From Darksidea phi (taxonomy: Eukaryota > Ascomycota > Dothideomycetes > Pleosporales > Lentitheciaceae): a stretch of DNA of 64,000 nucleotides. The stretch covers positions 62,001 to 126,000 of the forward strand of contig JASJFT010000116.1 of the NCBI GenBank assembly GCA_030770425.1, read 5' to 3'. The notes beneath the pieces were generated by a model. The model did no database searches. It was not told where the DNA came from and was given only the letters and a program-made list of their open reading frames with translations. Positions 1 to 12,458 of the stretch are shown here, one piece after another (within the stretch, counting starts at the first letter, position 1; each line of letters begins with the position of its first letter). The translations under genes and the position numbers were made by a program.

Positions 1-880
1 TCAGCGTCTACACGAGTGACAGGGCAGCCGTGAGATGCCAAGTAACAGAGAATGGAAACTCGTCGCGAATCAAGCCTCTTTGGCGGTCATCCATGCCAAC
101 TTTGCAGACAGAAAACGCATCCTCTTTGGTATTTAGTATTTTGATATGAGAATAGGCTCCACACTTTAAGACATGAGACTTGGTCTAAAGTCTGGAACTT
201 CCCGGCTATGTGGTATGGGAGTCACGGGAGCACCACCTGGGGAAATAACCGAGATTCGGAGAGTCTCGCCAGTTGCCGGTCCAGCAAACACTATATTTGT
301 GTCCCTCGTAGGCGATGCTCATGGCATATCTATCCTCGAGTCGATATGCGAAAGATATGGGCTTCGATACCATTTTGTAGTATGGATTTGACGGGTGAAG
401 GCGGAGCCAGCGCAGACTGAGAGGAAATCAAAATTGTAGACGGCTAGCTTCTCGAGCAGTTGGGTCGGACCTCTGACGTGCTCGAGCCGGTGTTGGATGA
501 GTGGATGACGGTATGGTGAGCGAACGGGTTGATGTAGGGGCTAGCCGGGGCGATGGAACTGGATCTAGCGGCGGCCGAGTGGGCCGATGCTGTCGACCTT
601 GCCTTGTTGGCTTTGACGTTTTGGTGTTGCCTTTTGTCATCAAAGTGATTATTAAGCCTCAGATCGCTGCGGCGCAGCGTTCGTGACGTCGAGGCGGAAC
701 AACTTTATGTTCTGATATGACGGTTCTCTGCGCACAGCAGCATCGACCTTCTCCATAGTGAAACACGACAAACAGTATATAGAGAGAGTATGGAAATATT
801 AGGAGTTAATGAAAAAAAAGAGAAAGTAGAAGGAAGGAAGGTAGGATATAATTAAGCGTATAAAAGGGAAGGCTATGTCG
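1..880. other. No gene recognised
   Basis: Nothing convincing is visible. A 72-codon ATG frame at 173-391 (+) has no recognisable motif, and the rest is broken frames. The stretch at 776-850 is A/G-rich low-complexity sequence. It may be the 3' flank of the minus-strand gene at 1056-1505. Confidence 0.4.
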
Positions 881-1055
881 TCAACAACTCCACCCAATCC
901 ACCCCAGTAATCCAATTTTAGCTTCCAGTCCCCTTCGAAACCCTCCGGCGCATACTCGACGCCATTCCTCAATACCCTCCAAGGATCTTGAACATGCCTG
1001 ATACGCTGCTCGTTGAGCCGGAGCCGTGTTCAAGTATATGAACCGTGCCATTGTA

Positions 1056-1505
1056 TTAGCCCGAGTTGGGCGGATCTTCTGAAAGGGTGACGGATGAGAT
1101 TTCGTCAAGCGAAACGCCCTCGTCGACTCGCTGATGCTTCTCAGGGCTGGGTTGGCCCGAGTCGGGCGAATCTCCCGGGAGGGTGGCGGGTGGGGTTTCG
1201 TCAGGCATAACGCTCTCGTCGACTCGCCGATGCCTCTCAGGGCTGGGTTGGCCCGAGCCGGGCGGGTCTCCCCGGAGTCGGGCGGCCGGGGTTTCGTCAA
1301 GCATAATGCCCTCGTCGAGTGGGTGGTACTTCTCCGGCCCAAGGTTGCGTGAATGGTTGCGAGCGGTTAACGATAGTCGATAGGTTCTTCGAGACATCCT
1401 TGGCGACTTGAAGACCCGCGGCTGCATGAAAGGTTGTTTTTCTCTTATCCTCTTGGCCATCATTTCATGAAGGTCTCTTAGAGTTTGATCCGGATCGTCT
1501 TCCAT
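1056..1505 (-). CDS. Tandem-repeat hypothetical protein
   Basis: A 149-codon frame starts at an ATG at 1505. I do not recognise the family. Residues about 1-60 are polar and basic. The remainder is a tandem repeat of a 32-residue unit rich in Asp, Glu, Pro, Ser and Gly, with cores such as DETP and SGQPSPE. The DNA period is exactly 96 bp: the same TTTCGTCA-type element recurs at 1100, 1196 and 1292. Because 96 is a multiple of 3, a second frame on the same strand (881-1342) also stays open and cannot be excluded as the real one or as a downstream exon. No membrane segment or signal peptide is seen. The composition suggests a disordered, length-variable protein. Confidence 0.45.
   Translation of the reverse strand: MEDDPDQTLRDLHEMMAKRIREKQPFMQPRVFKSPRMSRRTYRLSLTARNHSRNLGPEKYHPLDEGIMLDETPAARLRGDPPGSGQPSPERHRRVDESVMPDETPPATLPGDSPDSGQPSPEKHQRVDEGVSLDEISSVTLSEDPPNSG
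1090..1335. repeat. 96-bp tandem repeat, about 2.5 copies
   Basis: Units begin near 1100, 1196 and 1292 and are about 85-90% alike by eye. They lie inside the minus-strand frame 1056-1505 and keep it open. Confidence 0.8.
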
Positions 1506-2013
1506 GATGATGAAAACGAGACGAGTGTGCGGGTGTTCGGGCCCTGGCTATGTGTTGTCGGGTGTTCCCTTGTTTCGATTGTTTCGATTGTTCGTGTCTA
1601 GCGGCACTCCTTTATACACTACTAGACAAGTCGACCATATAGCTGGGAAAGATAGCACTCAAACTTGTTCCGGTAAACTTTCCTGTATCGTGCCGTGATC
1701 GGTATTAGCCTGCACGTGGACTGCAACCCGTCCTCATCGACACTAGCTGGGCTGAAGTGGCGTATGTGCCGCCTTACAAAGCTAGGCAACAGCGCTCCGC
1801 GGAGCGTCGCTGACGCATAGCTGCTTGGCGCTATCAGATGGCGAGACGGGCCACGCCCTCGCAGCCGCACCCACTCTTTGGGGATTTCGGCGCCCGCCCT
1901 TCCCCCCTTATAATATCTAAATCGCACCTTGCACCTCCGCACTTCCACATCTCCATGCTCCTGACTTGCCCATCAAACTTGCAGTCTCATCAACCTCGTT
2001 AGAATTTCGCACC

Positions 2014-3161
2014 ATGCTTTCGTGCCAGCAATTCGACCATCCATTTCTCCAGATCAGCGAATGCATCAAAGCCACTAATGAAAAAGATGTGGAGGGAATC
2101 CTCGAGCAGCTGGAAAGACTTCGAGCGCAGGGGATTGTCCAGAGAGCGTTGGGGTTGACTGCTCAAATCTTGACCTTGACCCCTATGGATAGCGCCCTTC
2201 CGAACAAGATGGCAAAAAGAGTAAGCAATATGGTCCAGTTTGCGTATGGGAGGATGCTCGGCAATGAAAGATGTGCGCCTCTGCGGAAGCTCGAGTGCAA
2301 CGCCTTGAAATTTTGCGGATTGGCGTATACGGTCAAGGAGCTACGTGAACTGCCCGAATACGAGTTCGACTTCCTCGTTGAATACGTCGCAGAGTTTGTC
2401 CATAGTCGAGGACTCATGCAACACCTACACCGCGATGACATCAGCAGAGCTCTCGAGCGCGAGATAGTAGTAGAAGATGAGCGGTTGTATCGGGAGTTTC
2501 GAAAGAGTAAGTTTACTAAATGCTGAGTCTGCGCAACTAACAGAACTAGGAGATGCTGACTCAAGGTCGCGCAATCGGCCCATTATAGTGGACGGAGAAT
2601 GTTCTTCACCATTGGAGGAGGGAGAAGGTTCTTCAGCATTGAAAGAGGACGGAGCATGCTCTTCAGCATTGGAAGTGGACGGAGGGGGTTCTTCGGCATT
2701 GAATGAGCCAAATGCTGTGGTCTCGGCCGAGTCGACTCCGTGGGTGTCACAAGATTCGTATGGTCATATGCCACTTCATTCGAGGCCCCCTAAAAGGCGG
2801 AGAGAAGAGGCTACCGATGGTGCTTCGGCTTCAACCGACTCACCTCCTATGGCCTTGACTACACCAGTCGCACAAGATGCTCAGTCTGAGATGTTGGACG
2901 ATTGTATGTTCAATGCTTTCTCCAAGTTTTGATATTGCTTTGTTTCTGATGCTTATTTCTTGACTAGGGATCCTTACTGGCAGTGCGTACCTGCTAACCG
3001 TCGACGAGGTCAAGGAGGTGTCTGAATCGGGCCTAGTTGGTAGTGATATAATTCTGACATTGGGGCCCTTCATGCAGATGGACCCGGTCATTACAGTTCC
3101 AATCTCCGAGGGTCTAGGAATACACCTCGCCTGCAGACACCGTTTGCAAGAAACATCATGA
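2014..3161 (+). CDS. Hypothetical protein, three exons
   Basis: The spliced model is 2014-2506, 2550-2903 and 2968-3161, giving 346 aa. The ATG at 2014 lies in a good CACCATG context; the frame upstream of it has no ATG. Intron 1 (43 bp) runs GTAAGT to CTAG with CTAAC upstream of the acceptor. Intron 2 (64 bp) runs GTATGT to TGACTAG. Both junctions preserve phase, which strongly supports the model. The N-terminal ~160 residues look alpha-helical with Leu-rich segments. Residues about 180-230 carry four copies of a 10-residue acidic repeat ending SSAL or SSPL, followed by a basic PPKRRRE stretch that could be a nuclear localisation signal (inference). I do not recognise the family. No signal peptide is seen. 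Confidence 0.6.
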
Positions 3162-3973
3162 CCATCGCCGAGATGGTTTTTGCAGGCGCTTCTTCGACAA
3201 CTTGCGTATGGCTTACGGGTATTTTTCAAGGAACGATTGCGGAAAAAAAAGGGGGGAAGAAATTGGTGTTCATTCAATCCAGGGACCTTGGTGCGAGTGG
3301 GGAGTTGAGGATGTCCATAAATAACCGTACACATAACTGCCGCAACAAAAACTCGTTTTTCAACCCCTCTCAACCATGTATATCACCCTCTCGCAGCTGG
3401 TAAATAGTTGTCTTTACAACGGAACGACCAAGATGGAAGACTGTTGTCCTAATCCGGTTCACCATAAGTCTTCCTGGAGCAAGGTAATACAGCGGACATT
3501 GGCTATTCCTTCTTCGAATTGTAGCATTAACGATGGAACATCTATCGCCAGTGCTACTGCCCGCGATCTCTACACTTGCCCTTCGAATTCCACAACGTTG
3601 CTGTTCACATGGCAGTCGTTACGGAGCCGGAGCGCCAAGGCACTGTAATTACCCAGGCCACGGGGCCCCGCCCCCGCTACGTCGCCAAAGGTTCGCACAG
3701 GTCGGCGATGTGACGCTTGGCGAGAACGCCAGGAAAGCCTTAGCCAGGGTGTCCAGCTTGCCCAATCCTGATCCGGGGCATCAGTAATCGCTAACTAGGG
3801 TATTGGCAACCTTTAGCCCGGGGTGTCAGCTTGCGCAATGCTCAGCCACGGGGGTGGCTAGCCCAATGCTCGGCGACGGGGACCGCCTAGCTCATTCCCA
3901 ACAATCCTCAGCAGGCAGGTTTGGCGAGCCTAATTCTTGGAAGGGGAACCCGTCAGGTGCGACCCTTATTCTC
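3162..3973. other. No gene recognised
   Basis: Short broken frames only. A GC-rich segment at 3655-3720 has no coding signal. The Tyr/Ser-containing frames at 3376-3787 show no family motif. Confidence 0.4.
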
Positions 3974-4161
3974 AGCTCGAGTGCGGGGAAGGGCAAACAT
4001 GTGGTGCATAATAATTATTCCCAGCTCGAGTCCGGAGAGAGGTAAACATGTGGTGCATAATGTTCCCGGCTCGAGTCTGGGGAGAGGCAGACATGTGATG
4101 CATAATAATTATTCCCAGCTCGAGTCCGGAGAGAGTCAAACATGTGATGCATAATATTCTC
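3974..4161. repeat. Minisatellite, four units of 45-49 bp
   Basis: Each unit starts AGCTCGAG or GGCTCGAG, contains ACATGTGGTGCATAAT or its G>A variant, and ends in TTCCC or TTCTC. Units alternate 49, 45, 49 and 45 bp; the long ones carry an extra AATTA-type insertion. Only upper/lower unit alternation distinguishes them, suggesting a two-unit higher-order repeat. Confidence 0.8.
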
Positions 4162-4314
4162 AGCTCGAACCTAGCCAGAATCCCGGTCGCCGGTCGCCGG
4201 CCGGCCGCGGAGCATGCGGAGCCGTGCTGTGCTGTGTCATATCTCTAAAACGAAAAAAGATATGCACCGTGGCCGCGCTCGCTAAAACGCCCGGTGCTCA
4301 CCCCCGTCAACCAT

Positions 4315-4620
4315 CTACATTGATCCTTCTCCCAAGTAATCATTGCGGAGCGGAATCGAATATTCCCGCCAATTCTGTAAGAGGTTAGCGGCATTACTAC
4401 TTTTTGGGGCACCGTTTTCACCAACTATCTTACGTAACCTAACGTGACGCTTGTTTTCCTCTAGGTCAATCATTCTGCTGCGGCCAATCTTCTGAGAACC
4501 CTGCATACTTTCTCTAGCCACACCCCACCGAAATATCGAGCTCAACAACTAGCCTAATATTCAAGCTCAGTAGCTGGCTGATATCGAGCTCAGTGGCTGG
4601 CCTATGTATTGGGCTCAGGT
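4315..4620 (-). repeat. Dispersed repeat, inverted copy of 20950-21265
   Basis: Read on the minus strand this segment matches the plus strand at about 20950-21265. Shared landmarks are the TGCCGCTAACCTCTTACAG core, the GAGGAAAAC block, the GGGGTGTGGCTAGAGAA block and a run of degenerate GAGCTCGATAT units. In the other copy the repeat ends about 60 bp before the Rap-type GTPase start codon. This copy has no GTPase gene beside it. It contains a 77-codon open frame, 4315-4548 (-), of unclear meaning. Confidence 0.75.
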
Positions 4621-5879
4621 ATCTGGATGCGTTGGGGTGTTTGCACTATGGAGAGGATACCCGTGGTGTTTGTTGTGGACGTTTATCTGAAGAGAGATTT
4701 TTCTGTCGAGTACTATAGATACTACCGCGTGAAGAATTATACAGAAAATACTCTCTTCACGTCCAAGTCCTCTTGTCCGCACACGCCTACGGCTCATTCG
4801 TCATATACAAACTTCCCTCTACAAGCTCCTTCAAAAGCATAGTAGCAGCCTCACACTCTCTCCGACCCTATCATCGAGTCCCGTAATCAAGCTTCGCCGA
4901 GCCAATGAAATCAATCACTGCGACCGAGAGAGACGGCCTTCCTAGAGTCTCGGACCGCCTCGTTTCTTAGCGAATCAAGCAATCAAGAATAATTAGATTT
5001 CCCCTTCATCTAGGCAGAGAGATCAATAAGCTGTAGCGCAGCCCCAACGAACGTAGGCCCAATCAACTGGCTTCAATGTGAGCCCGAAAAAAACTTCTTC
5101 CACCACTTATTTTACCATCGGTGCTAAAGAAGCTTGCTTGCTTTCTATTCTAGATGCATCCAACAACTCTTCTTTCAGTCGAAGCCGCGATTTTCGTGAA
5201 GACGCTCGCTCGTGTGGCGGATGATGCCCGTTGACTATGGGGATAATTAGCTAATTGTGCGGGCTAATTGTGCGGGCTAGGACGCTGCTAATACCAAATG
5301 TTGAAGAGAAAAAAAAAACAAAATGTCGCTCCGCTTTTCGATTTCCCGTTTACGACAAGATTGGGTTGATTTTATTACACCCATCAGTCTTCTCCCCATT
5401 ACGGGGCTGCTGCAGTTAAAGCTTGTCCTCCTGACTATCCGAATGCCCCCTTGGATAATTGCGATGGTTACCGCCAAGGAACTATCCCGACTGTCCACGT
5501 CATGTGATAGGATCACTGACTAGGCTGTGGCTTGCGTCCCCAGCCCCACTGGAGTGCGCCTCATCGCCCTGTGGCCCTGGGGTTGTAACACCATGCCAAA
5601 GGTAATGAAAAAATCCCATAGCTAGAGCGGGGGGGTCGGCCGCCTTCCCTGCTGCTAGCGAGATGGAGCGCATTCGTCTGACACGGGGAGCTGATCAACC
5701 GTGACAAGTAAACTCGACTATACTCTAGCTTGACGTATAACTATGGAAAGGGAAAAGTGTTTACCGAAAGGGTGGTGGTGCTCCTTCCTCTCTTCTTCCA
5801 ATTTGGATACCCGATACTGAAATGGAATGCCAATCTGCTTTTTGAAACGAATCGAGCCTTCAGCGAACCATCATGTCCA
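4621..5879. other. No gene recognised
   Basis: There are short frames only, including a 66-codon ATG frame at 5323-5523 (+) without motifs. The segment is AT-moderate with a short A-run near 5310. It lies downstream of the minus-strand SET gene and may include its 3' UTR. Confidence 0.4.
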
Positions 5880-8184
5880 CTAACGCTCTCGCAAAGCACG
5901 AAGTGTAGCCACGAAGGATTCATCTTCTCCAACACACATTCTATGCACAAGGACTGCATATCCCAGAGCGAGCCTTCCATCCTCATAAGACCCCATAGCC
6001 TCAAAGATGAGCCGTGCCGCCATAAATGTTTCGACGAGCTGTTGTATCACCCAGCCCCACTGGACAACTCTGAAGCGTGTAGGGGAAGAATCGAAACCCA
6101 CGGTAACGAAGCCAAGCGTGGTCAGAAGCTGGCTGACGGCTTCCAGGCACTTGGGCATGTCATCGCGTGCCATGTAGACGCGTGCCAGCAGCAATTGCGG
6201 CTCCCAGAGTAGGATGCGGGGCACCTGAACCGCAGGCCGCGAGTAACTTCTATGCAAAGCCCTGAGCAGTCGCTCGTATTTCTCGATATCCAGTATGGGT
6301 GGCGACGAACCGCATTGTAGGTCGAGTACTTCTAACCATTTCTGTCTCTTCTTGAAGGCATTAGGCTCTGTCTCCCTAGCGTCTTGACACATGACGCAAC
6401 CACACTCAAACCTCCTACCCCTGAGCATTACCGGGAAGTCGGCGCAACCAGTACAGTTGGGACTGGGGTACCAGAAAGTAACTTCTGTGCCAGGGTCCAA
6501 GTCTTTGGTTGCGCGCACTATCATCATGTCGCCAATGAATGAGCGGCGGGCGGTGCTCATACAACTGTGGTTGATATGCGAGGCTCGGGGCCAGATACCG
6601 CATGAAAGAAAACGCGCAGAACCCGCGCAATTGTGGACCAGGATATTCCTATGAGTGTTCAGGCTGGAGACGGGACAGTTGAAGGCGTTGGCGGCCATGA
6701 TTCGTTCGGCAAGAAACCTGGGCGTGGGTATACAATTAGCATACAAAATCTCGTCTATGATTTCTTCTCAATCGTCAGGCGACTTACGTATCAACTATTG
6801 GCTTTCCATCCACGGCAAGCGTGTTCACCGGTTCGTAGGTTTCACGATACAGAGCGGTCAATCTTGGAGCGAGAGATGGGTTGCGATAGAGCTTGTGTAC
6901 GATAATTCTGAGGAGGTCGGCCTGGGCCCCCACAAATATCTGCTTTGTTTCGTGATTCGTCAAGAAAGTGACGCTCGGGCTTGCTTCATCACCCTCGGGT
7001 ATGTAAGCGTGAGCGAAAGCTTTCTCGCATAGGAGTAAGGCTCCTGCCTTTACCGGCTTCGTCACGAACAATCCACGGCCCCTGTGCCCTGTTTGCTTTA
7101 CTTCGACAGGCCCGATGTACGTAGCGTGATCTAAGTGAGGCGGCCGAAGCTCCCTAGCTTCTTCTTGAAGCAGGCCGAAATCGTAGACTCCGTTATTTTG
7201 TTCTGATAATCGACATCGAGCACGAGCAAGCATTCTCAACGCTGCGCTGTTGTTCGGAAACTTGGTGAGAAGCCGTCGAAGCACTTTGCAACATGTGCTA
7301 AACCGTTCAAGGGAGTACAGGGCGCTTGCCGCCCGGAAGAGCGCCTTCTGTGCTGGGTTGGGGCCGAAGTTAGGGAAGCCGGTATCAGAGAGTGCAGCGT
7401 CGAACTGCTTGGTTTTGAGGAAGGCAATCGATCTGTTGCGTTTGATAACCTTGATCTCCTGTGGTGTGGCTGGATGTGAAAGGGCAGCCGAATACCTTCA
7501 GCTCGTTTAGCACACGTCTAAGCCTCTGATGTGCTCTGCTTACGCTTTGATCGCCTCCCAGTACTTGTGTGCTCGCACAGCAGAGTCTCCTCTGAACCTC
7601 AATGACTCAGCTGAGAGTCCTGCCCCGAGAACTGGCGGGCGCCAGGCTCCAGGTATCATAGGATTGCCCTTGTCGACATGAATGACGTCGGAGAGATGGT
7701 CTACACGTATGCCGTACTGGCCAGATTCCATGATTGTGAAATAAGGCTCTTTGACTAGCAAGATTGTGCCAACGTCGACGATATCGGTGGGTTCACGATC
7801 CTCGGCTTCCTGGTGGTACAGGTGTAGCATAACGGCATCGTCACAAACATCTTCAGCCAAAGTCATGATCCCATGCATCCGGCTAGGCCCCACGGTAGCG
7901 CGCAGTAGGATATATGTGCCTCGATGATGTGTCTCAAGCCGTAGACATCGGGTCGTGACGGGCCTCAACTCGGCCAGAGGCGTAGTGCATGGCGGGTATG
8001 CTGGTGGAACAAACGACACATGCTGATCTCCTGCTGCTAAAGCCAGTAGGAAACGAATTCCCGTGTCCTCTCTAGTCTTCAGACAGTGAGGATGCTGACC
8101 TTGGAGCCTTTTGGCCTTTTGCAGTATCTGTTTCTGATCATGAATCATGCCAGTATATCTGTTGGTATTGTTGGAAGCGGCCAT
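5880..8184 (-). CDS. TPR and SET domain protein (SmyD/SET5-like)
   Basis: The spliced model is complement(5880..6717, 6788..7495, 7544..8184), 728 aa, in phase at both introns. Intron 1 (48 bp) and intron 2 (70 bp) start GTAAGC and GTAAGT. The start is the ATG at 8184; the longer frame begins with TTG. About the first 200 residues precede a TPR-like region (residues ~205-300, with the segment FLKTKQFDAALSD). The SET domain follows. It shows GHRGRGLFVTKPVKAG (the GxG motif), then the hallmark INHSC motif, DLDPGTEVTFWY, and the post-SET cysteine cluster CxxC...CxCxxC. SET proteins of this family methylate lysines on histones or other proteins using S-adenosylmethionine. Substrate is unknown. 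All signature residues seem intact, so it is probably functional. Confidence 0.88.
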
Positions 8185-9619
8185 TGTGTACTGGCGGTGA
8201 CGGCGATGCCCTCGGGTGTTGAACAAAATAGACTGGTACGATGAACAGGTGACTGAAACTATTGAGACGATGAGACGATGGAGAGAATTGAAGTCGTGAG
8301 GGCAATTACTCTGTCCTTATAGATATGTTTGCCTCCGTGGAGTGTTGCGTTGGGGATATCGTGCATCACGCGCGGCATCGTAGCCATCTGGCACTGATTG
8401 GCGGTTTGTACACCACTAAACCAGAAATCATCGCTACGGCAGCTTAAAGGGCCCAGACAATTCGATTCGCTTTCCTGTTCTGCAACACCGTGCCGCACCT
8501 TCCTTCCGACAGGTGAACGGGATTTTGTTTGCTCATGGGCGTCTGAGAGTTCCAGGCGCGAATGTCCTGAGGCACTATTGCCGACACCTGCATCTTCCGG
8601 TCATCGAGACGGCGCTACCTGCCCCGCGCCGGCATCTCCACCACCCCCGATTCCGCCGCAGACACCGTTTTCCGTTCCCAGGCCGTATCGGAAGCGCCAC
8701 GCAAGTTCGAGCCTCTGTAGCTGCGATAGCATGCCGTCGCGGCGCAAGCTCAGACGTATTTGCGCAGCTGGGGCTCGACGGAATGCCATGCGTCAAACAT
8801 GTGAATCCCGACCGGAACCAAGTTCTTTCGCAGTAAGTTTATGGGTCGGGAAAGTTTAGCATCGGTCGGGTAAGTGTAACAGAGGTCGCAGCTAGTATAG
8901 CGACATCAAGGGCGCAACTCTCTTCTTCACATGCACAGTAGCGCAGCCTCCCTCGCATGCACACTACCGCAGCCCTACTTCACATGCACAATACCGCAAG
9001 CCCACCCAAGACAGCCGGTGTCAGACCAGTGTGAGCAGGCTAGCCCTCCCTGGCTATGCTGGGGTCAGCTGGCCTGGGGAAGGCTGTCTCGAGGCGGGTC
9101 TACAACGCGGGGTGTGGTGCTCCGCGGAGGCTAGCAAAGTCGATCTTGTCAAATAAGCAGTGATGTTCGCTTTTCAGACTGTTCCAGATGTCAGTGACTG
9201 CGCTAGCGAAGGGACATAGGATTGTTGAGACACAGCTGAGATAGAGTTCTATCAAATCTCTGGTCGCCATTCGGTTTCGTTCGCGTACGAGTGCACTGCC
9301 GTCCTGTGATAGGCCTGCTACGTCGAGTTGGTGTTGCACACCACGATCGCTGCTTGGCAGCAGTCACGGCATACTTGCTTGTTTCTCCTTCAGCCCTCGC
9401 ACAACGCCTCTGTACGCATCAATCGTGCACAAAAGTTCAGCGCAAAGGCGGGGCCGGAGTTGGCGACAGCATGTATGACGGTTACATGCAAGTATGCTCC
9501 CACTTAACTACTGCTTGTGTCTCGATTCGTTCTCCGTCACCGCTTGCACGGAGGATGCTGACGCCTACCGCTGTTGAGAGGCAAGCATAGTTATCGCGAT
9601 ATCCGGGGATATAGGCGTC
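8185..9619. other. Intergenic, between divergent SET and DUF7924 genes
   Basis: No supported gene is seen. An open frame at 8398-8859 (+) starts at TTG and shows no domain. Three imperfect CACATGCACA-type repeats sit at about 8927-9003. The space contains the promoters of the divergent genes at 8184 (-) and 9620 (+). Confidence 0.4.
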
Positions 9620-11171
9620 ATGGAACCGTTACTAAAACCTCGCTCCGGAATTGGAACAACCGCCCCCCACTTGCGCGCTCTACAACAAGTCGACGACAAC
9701 TCCAACGACTTTCACATCACATCCACCCATCTGCTCCAATCTCTGGACCGTCTCGATACTGCCATGAAGCGTCACCTCGCAAGCCCTAACCCGGATGCAC
9801 TTGCGGACAACGGCATGCCCACTTTCAAGCGGTGGAAACAGCACAATCTCGATACCCCACACATCGCCGATGACTACGGACATTACCGACATGACGAAGA
9901 TGTTGGGGTCGAGCCTGAGCCCGCGAGCCCTATCGACCGTGCATTCAAGCGCTACGAGTCTGCTGTAAAGTTGCACTCATCAATCTGCAACCGGCGAACG
10001 GCAAGCACGGCTTTCCATTGCATGGCGCAATCTGTCCTGCCGTCGACGGGCGAGGGTGAAAGCAGCGGCGAGCTTGAGACGCCTCCGTCGCCAGAGGGGA
10101 CAGCTGATTGTGCGCAATCTCCCCTGCCGTCGGTGCGCCAGTCTAAGAGCAGCGACAAGCTCAAGATGCCTCCACAGCGCTCATCGAGCCCGGTTCGGAA
10201 AAGCAGCGCGGAATACCGGGCGATGAATATGGCGAGGGCGAACATGTTCGTGGATCACTTACCCGAACCTCCTGCGACCATCGACGTACACCTTGAACGC
10301 ATCTTTGGCGGAGTAACGTGGGCAGCCGAAGAGCAGAGGGCAATGGAAGAGCTGGCGGTGCAGTATTGGGCGGGATCGAGGACGTTGGCGAAAAAATGCG
10401 CCCCGGAGAATGAGTGGAGGAGTCAACTGTATTCAGCCTTGCGGAGCAGAGATCAATCGGGGAAATTGATGCTTAGTGAGCCTGAGAAACGTGAGCTTTC
10501 GCTTTCAGTTTTGTATCACGCCGACACTAACTCGGATAGCATGGCTACCAACCCTCATACCGACCTTCCTCTACTGCCCTGACAATCCGAACGAACCCAA
10601 ACCAGATATTACTTTCGGCCTGGCGAACAAATCCTTTTCATACTGGCAAAGAAACCTCTTGAACAAGCTTCAAAATGCCTACCTCGTTGCGAGCGACCCA
10701 CACCAAGCACAGATTGGCCTGCGCTTCCCCTTCCTCCTCATCAAGAGCAAAGGCGGCGCAGTGAGCGGGGACCCGATCAGGGCCCAGAATCAAGCCGCGA
10801 CCGATGGGGCTTGCGCTCTTACTATCCTCCGACGTTTGCAAAATCTTGTTACGCGGTATTCAACCCATTCAGGTACGGACCAAGGGCCGCTGTTCTCCGT
10901 GGCAATAGAAGGCCCCCTGCACGAAATATGGGTACACTATCGGGTCGGCGCGGAATACCATATGACGTGTCACCGCGTATGGCGGACGACGCGACTTGAG
11001 GATGCAAGAGAATTTATACAAGCATTGGCGGCCATTGTAGAATGGGGTAAGACGGGGTTTAGGAAGACGGTTGTCGATTCACTACGACAGCTCAAGCGCG
11101 CCGAGTATCATGGCGATTTTGATGATCCGCATGCACTCAGGTTTTCCCAGCTGAGTGCCTTCCTACTCTAA
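9620..11171 (+). CDS. DUF7924-type protein (PD-(D/E)XK-like fold suspected)
   Basis: The model is 9620-10490 and 10540-11171, 500 aa. The 49 bp intron runs GTGAGC to GATAG with CACTAAC before the acceptor, and phase is kept. The N-terminal ~215 residues are low complexity, rich in Ser/Pro/Glu. The C-terminal half carries the fungal DUF7924 pattern: KPDITFGL, a hydrophobic strand PFLLIKSKGG, an AxNQAAxDGA helix, FSVAIEGPLHEIWVHYR, and YHM. In the family the first two blocks resemble the PD...(D/E)xK nuclease core; here the second block reads IKSK, so the usual acidic residue is Ser. Function of the family is unproven. A second intact relative lies at 51641-53161 and a broken one at 32742-34023. 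Confidence 0.8.
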
Positions 11172-12458
11172 TAAGGTCCTCGAAGCATCCTCGAAGCATC
11201 CTCGAAGCATAGAGGCGCGAAGAGGCTGCGGAAGCAACTGTAGCGTAATTGCTGAGCGAGGAACAAGCGTAGCAATATACATTCGGTTCCACTGCAATCC
11301 AATCTCCCTGACGTTTGCTTTCCTCCTAGCAGTGACTGGCCTATATCAAGCTATTCTCCTGCCCCTCTACCCAAACAACGAAGCTTGGCCTAATACGTAT
11401 GTATATATTGGTCATCGGAGGGGCTTAAACTAGTATGGGATGGGTAGCTACTATACTATTGATCAAGTCCGTAATTTACATCTATTATTACAGTACCAAT
11501 GGGGTAACGGGGTTATTTCGACTTTCCGGCGCCTCTTGGCCGAGAAAAGCTCGCATACCTGCGCTGCGGTTCACCAATAGCTGTCTGTACGCACACTCGT
11601 ACGCACACTCGTACGTAACACCTGTACGCACACCCGTACGTACCACTTGCACCACGGCCGACACAGTCTTCGGTGTGCTCTTTTCAGCCACATGCATGTA
11701 ATGCACTGGCAGAGCGCGGAGAGCTCATATGCCCGCCGCATATCTATTAAACGCCTTCTGCAGGATTGCCTTCAATGCTAGACTCTCCTCTCCTACTACG
11801 TTGAATTTCTTAGCAAGGCAATCCGGCTCCGAACCCACTGCATACGCTTCCCCAAATAGCAAGTGTGGTGGTTTTGCCGTCTTCATAATGACTTGTCATT
11901 TGTATGAAGGGCTTGTTGTATAGAGGGATTAAATACAATGGGTGTTGAGGGCTCGGCACCGTAGAGATGGTCTCGCAGCAAGGCAATCAAAAAAAAACCC
12001 CTTTCCGAACCCCTTCCCGAACCGTATCTGGAGACTATGTGACAAAGCAAGGTCGTGGGAAGGCATGCTTGCCCAGACCATGGCTCTCTCATGCAACCTG
12101 ATAACACTGCCACAACAACCAGGCCAGAGGAGTGTCCAGCCTGCGCGAGCCATGATTTCTTGAGTAGCTAGCGACTCACTAACCACCTTTTCCAGTGACG
12201 CCAAGTAGACAAATTGCGCCTATTGCGAAGATGGTTGCCGTGGTCTTGGAAGCGTAGGGGGAATTGTGAAGAGAGCCGTGCCGCTTTTAGATTGCTGAAG
12301 GAGTCAGTATTGTAGCAACGAAGCGAATGGGGAAGGTGTCAAACCTGTAATACTCGTCCATACCTCATGTGCACTTGCGTATTTGCCTTGCCGACAATTC
12401 CAGAAATTTCATCTACGGGCCCTAGGCTTGTTGCATCAGGGAACTTGGATTGATGACC
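11172..12458. other. No gene recognised
   Basis: Only short features are visible: three tandem CCTCGAAGCAT copies at about 11177-11210 and GTACGCACACTC-type repeats at about 11588-11645. Frames at 11929-12204 (-) start at TTG and end without motifs. Confidence 0.4.

Noticed and set aside
881..1342. Second long minus-strand frame over the 96-bp repeat as a separate gene
   Set aside because: A repeat whose period is a multiple of 3 keeps several frames open; the frame starting at the ATG at 1505 is better supported, though not certain.
5730..6212. 160-codon plus-strand frame
   Set aside because: It is antisense to exon 3 of the well-supported SET gene.
9680..10343. Minus-strand frames over the DUF7924 gene
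   Set aside because: They are shadows of the spliced plus-strand gene, which has family motifs and an in-phase intron.
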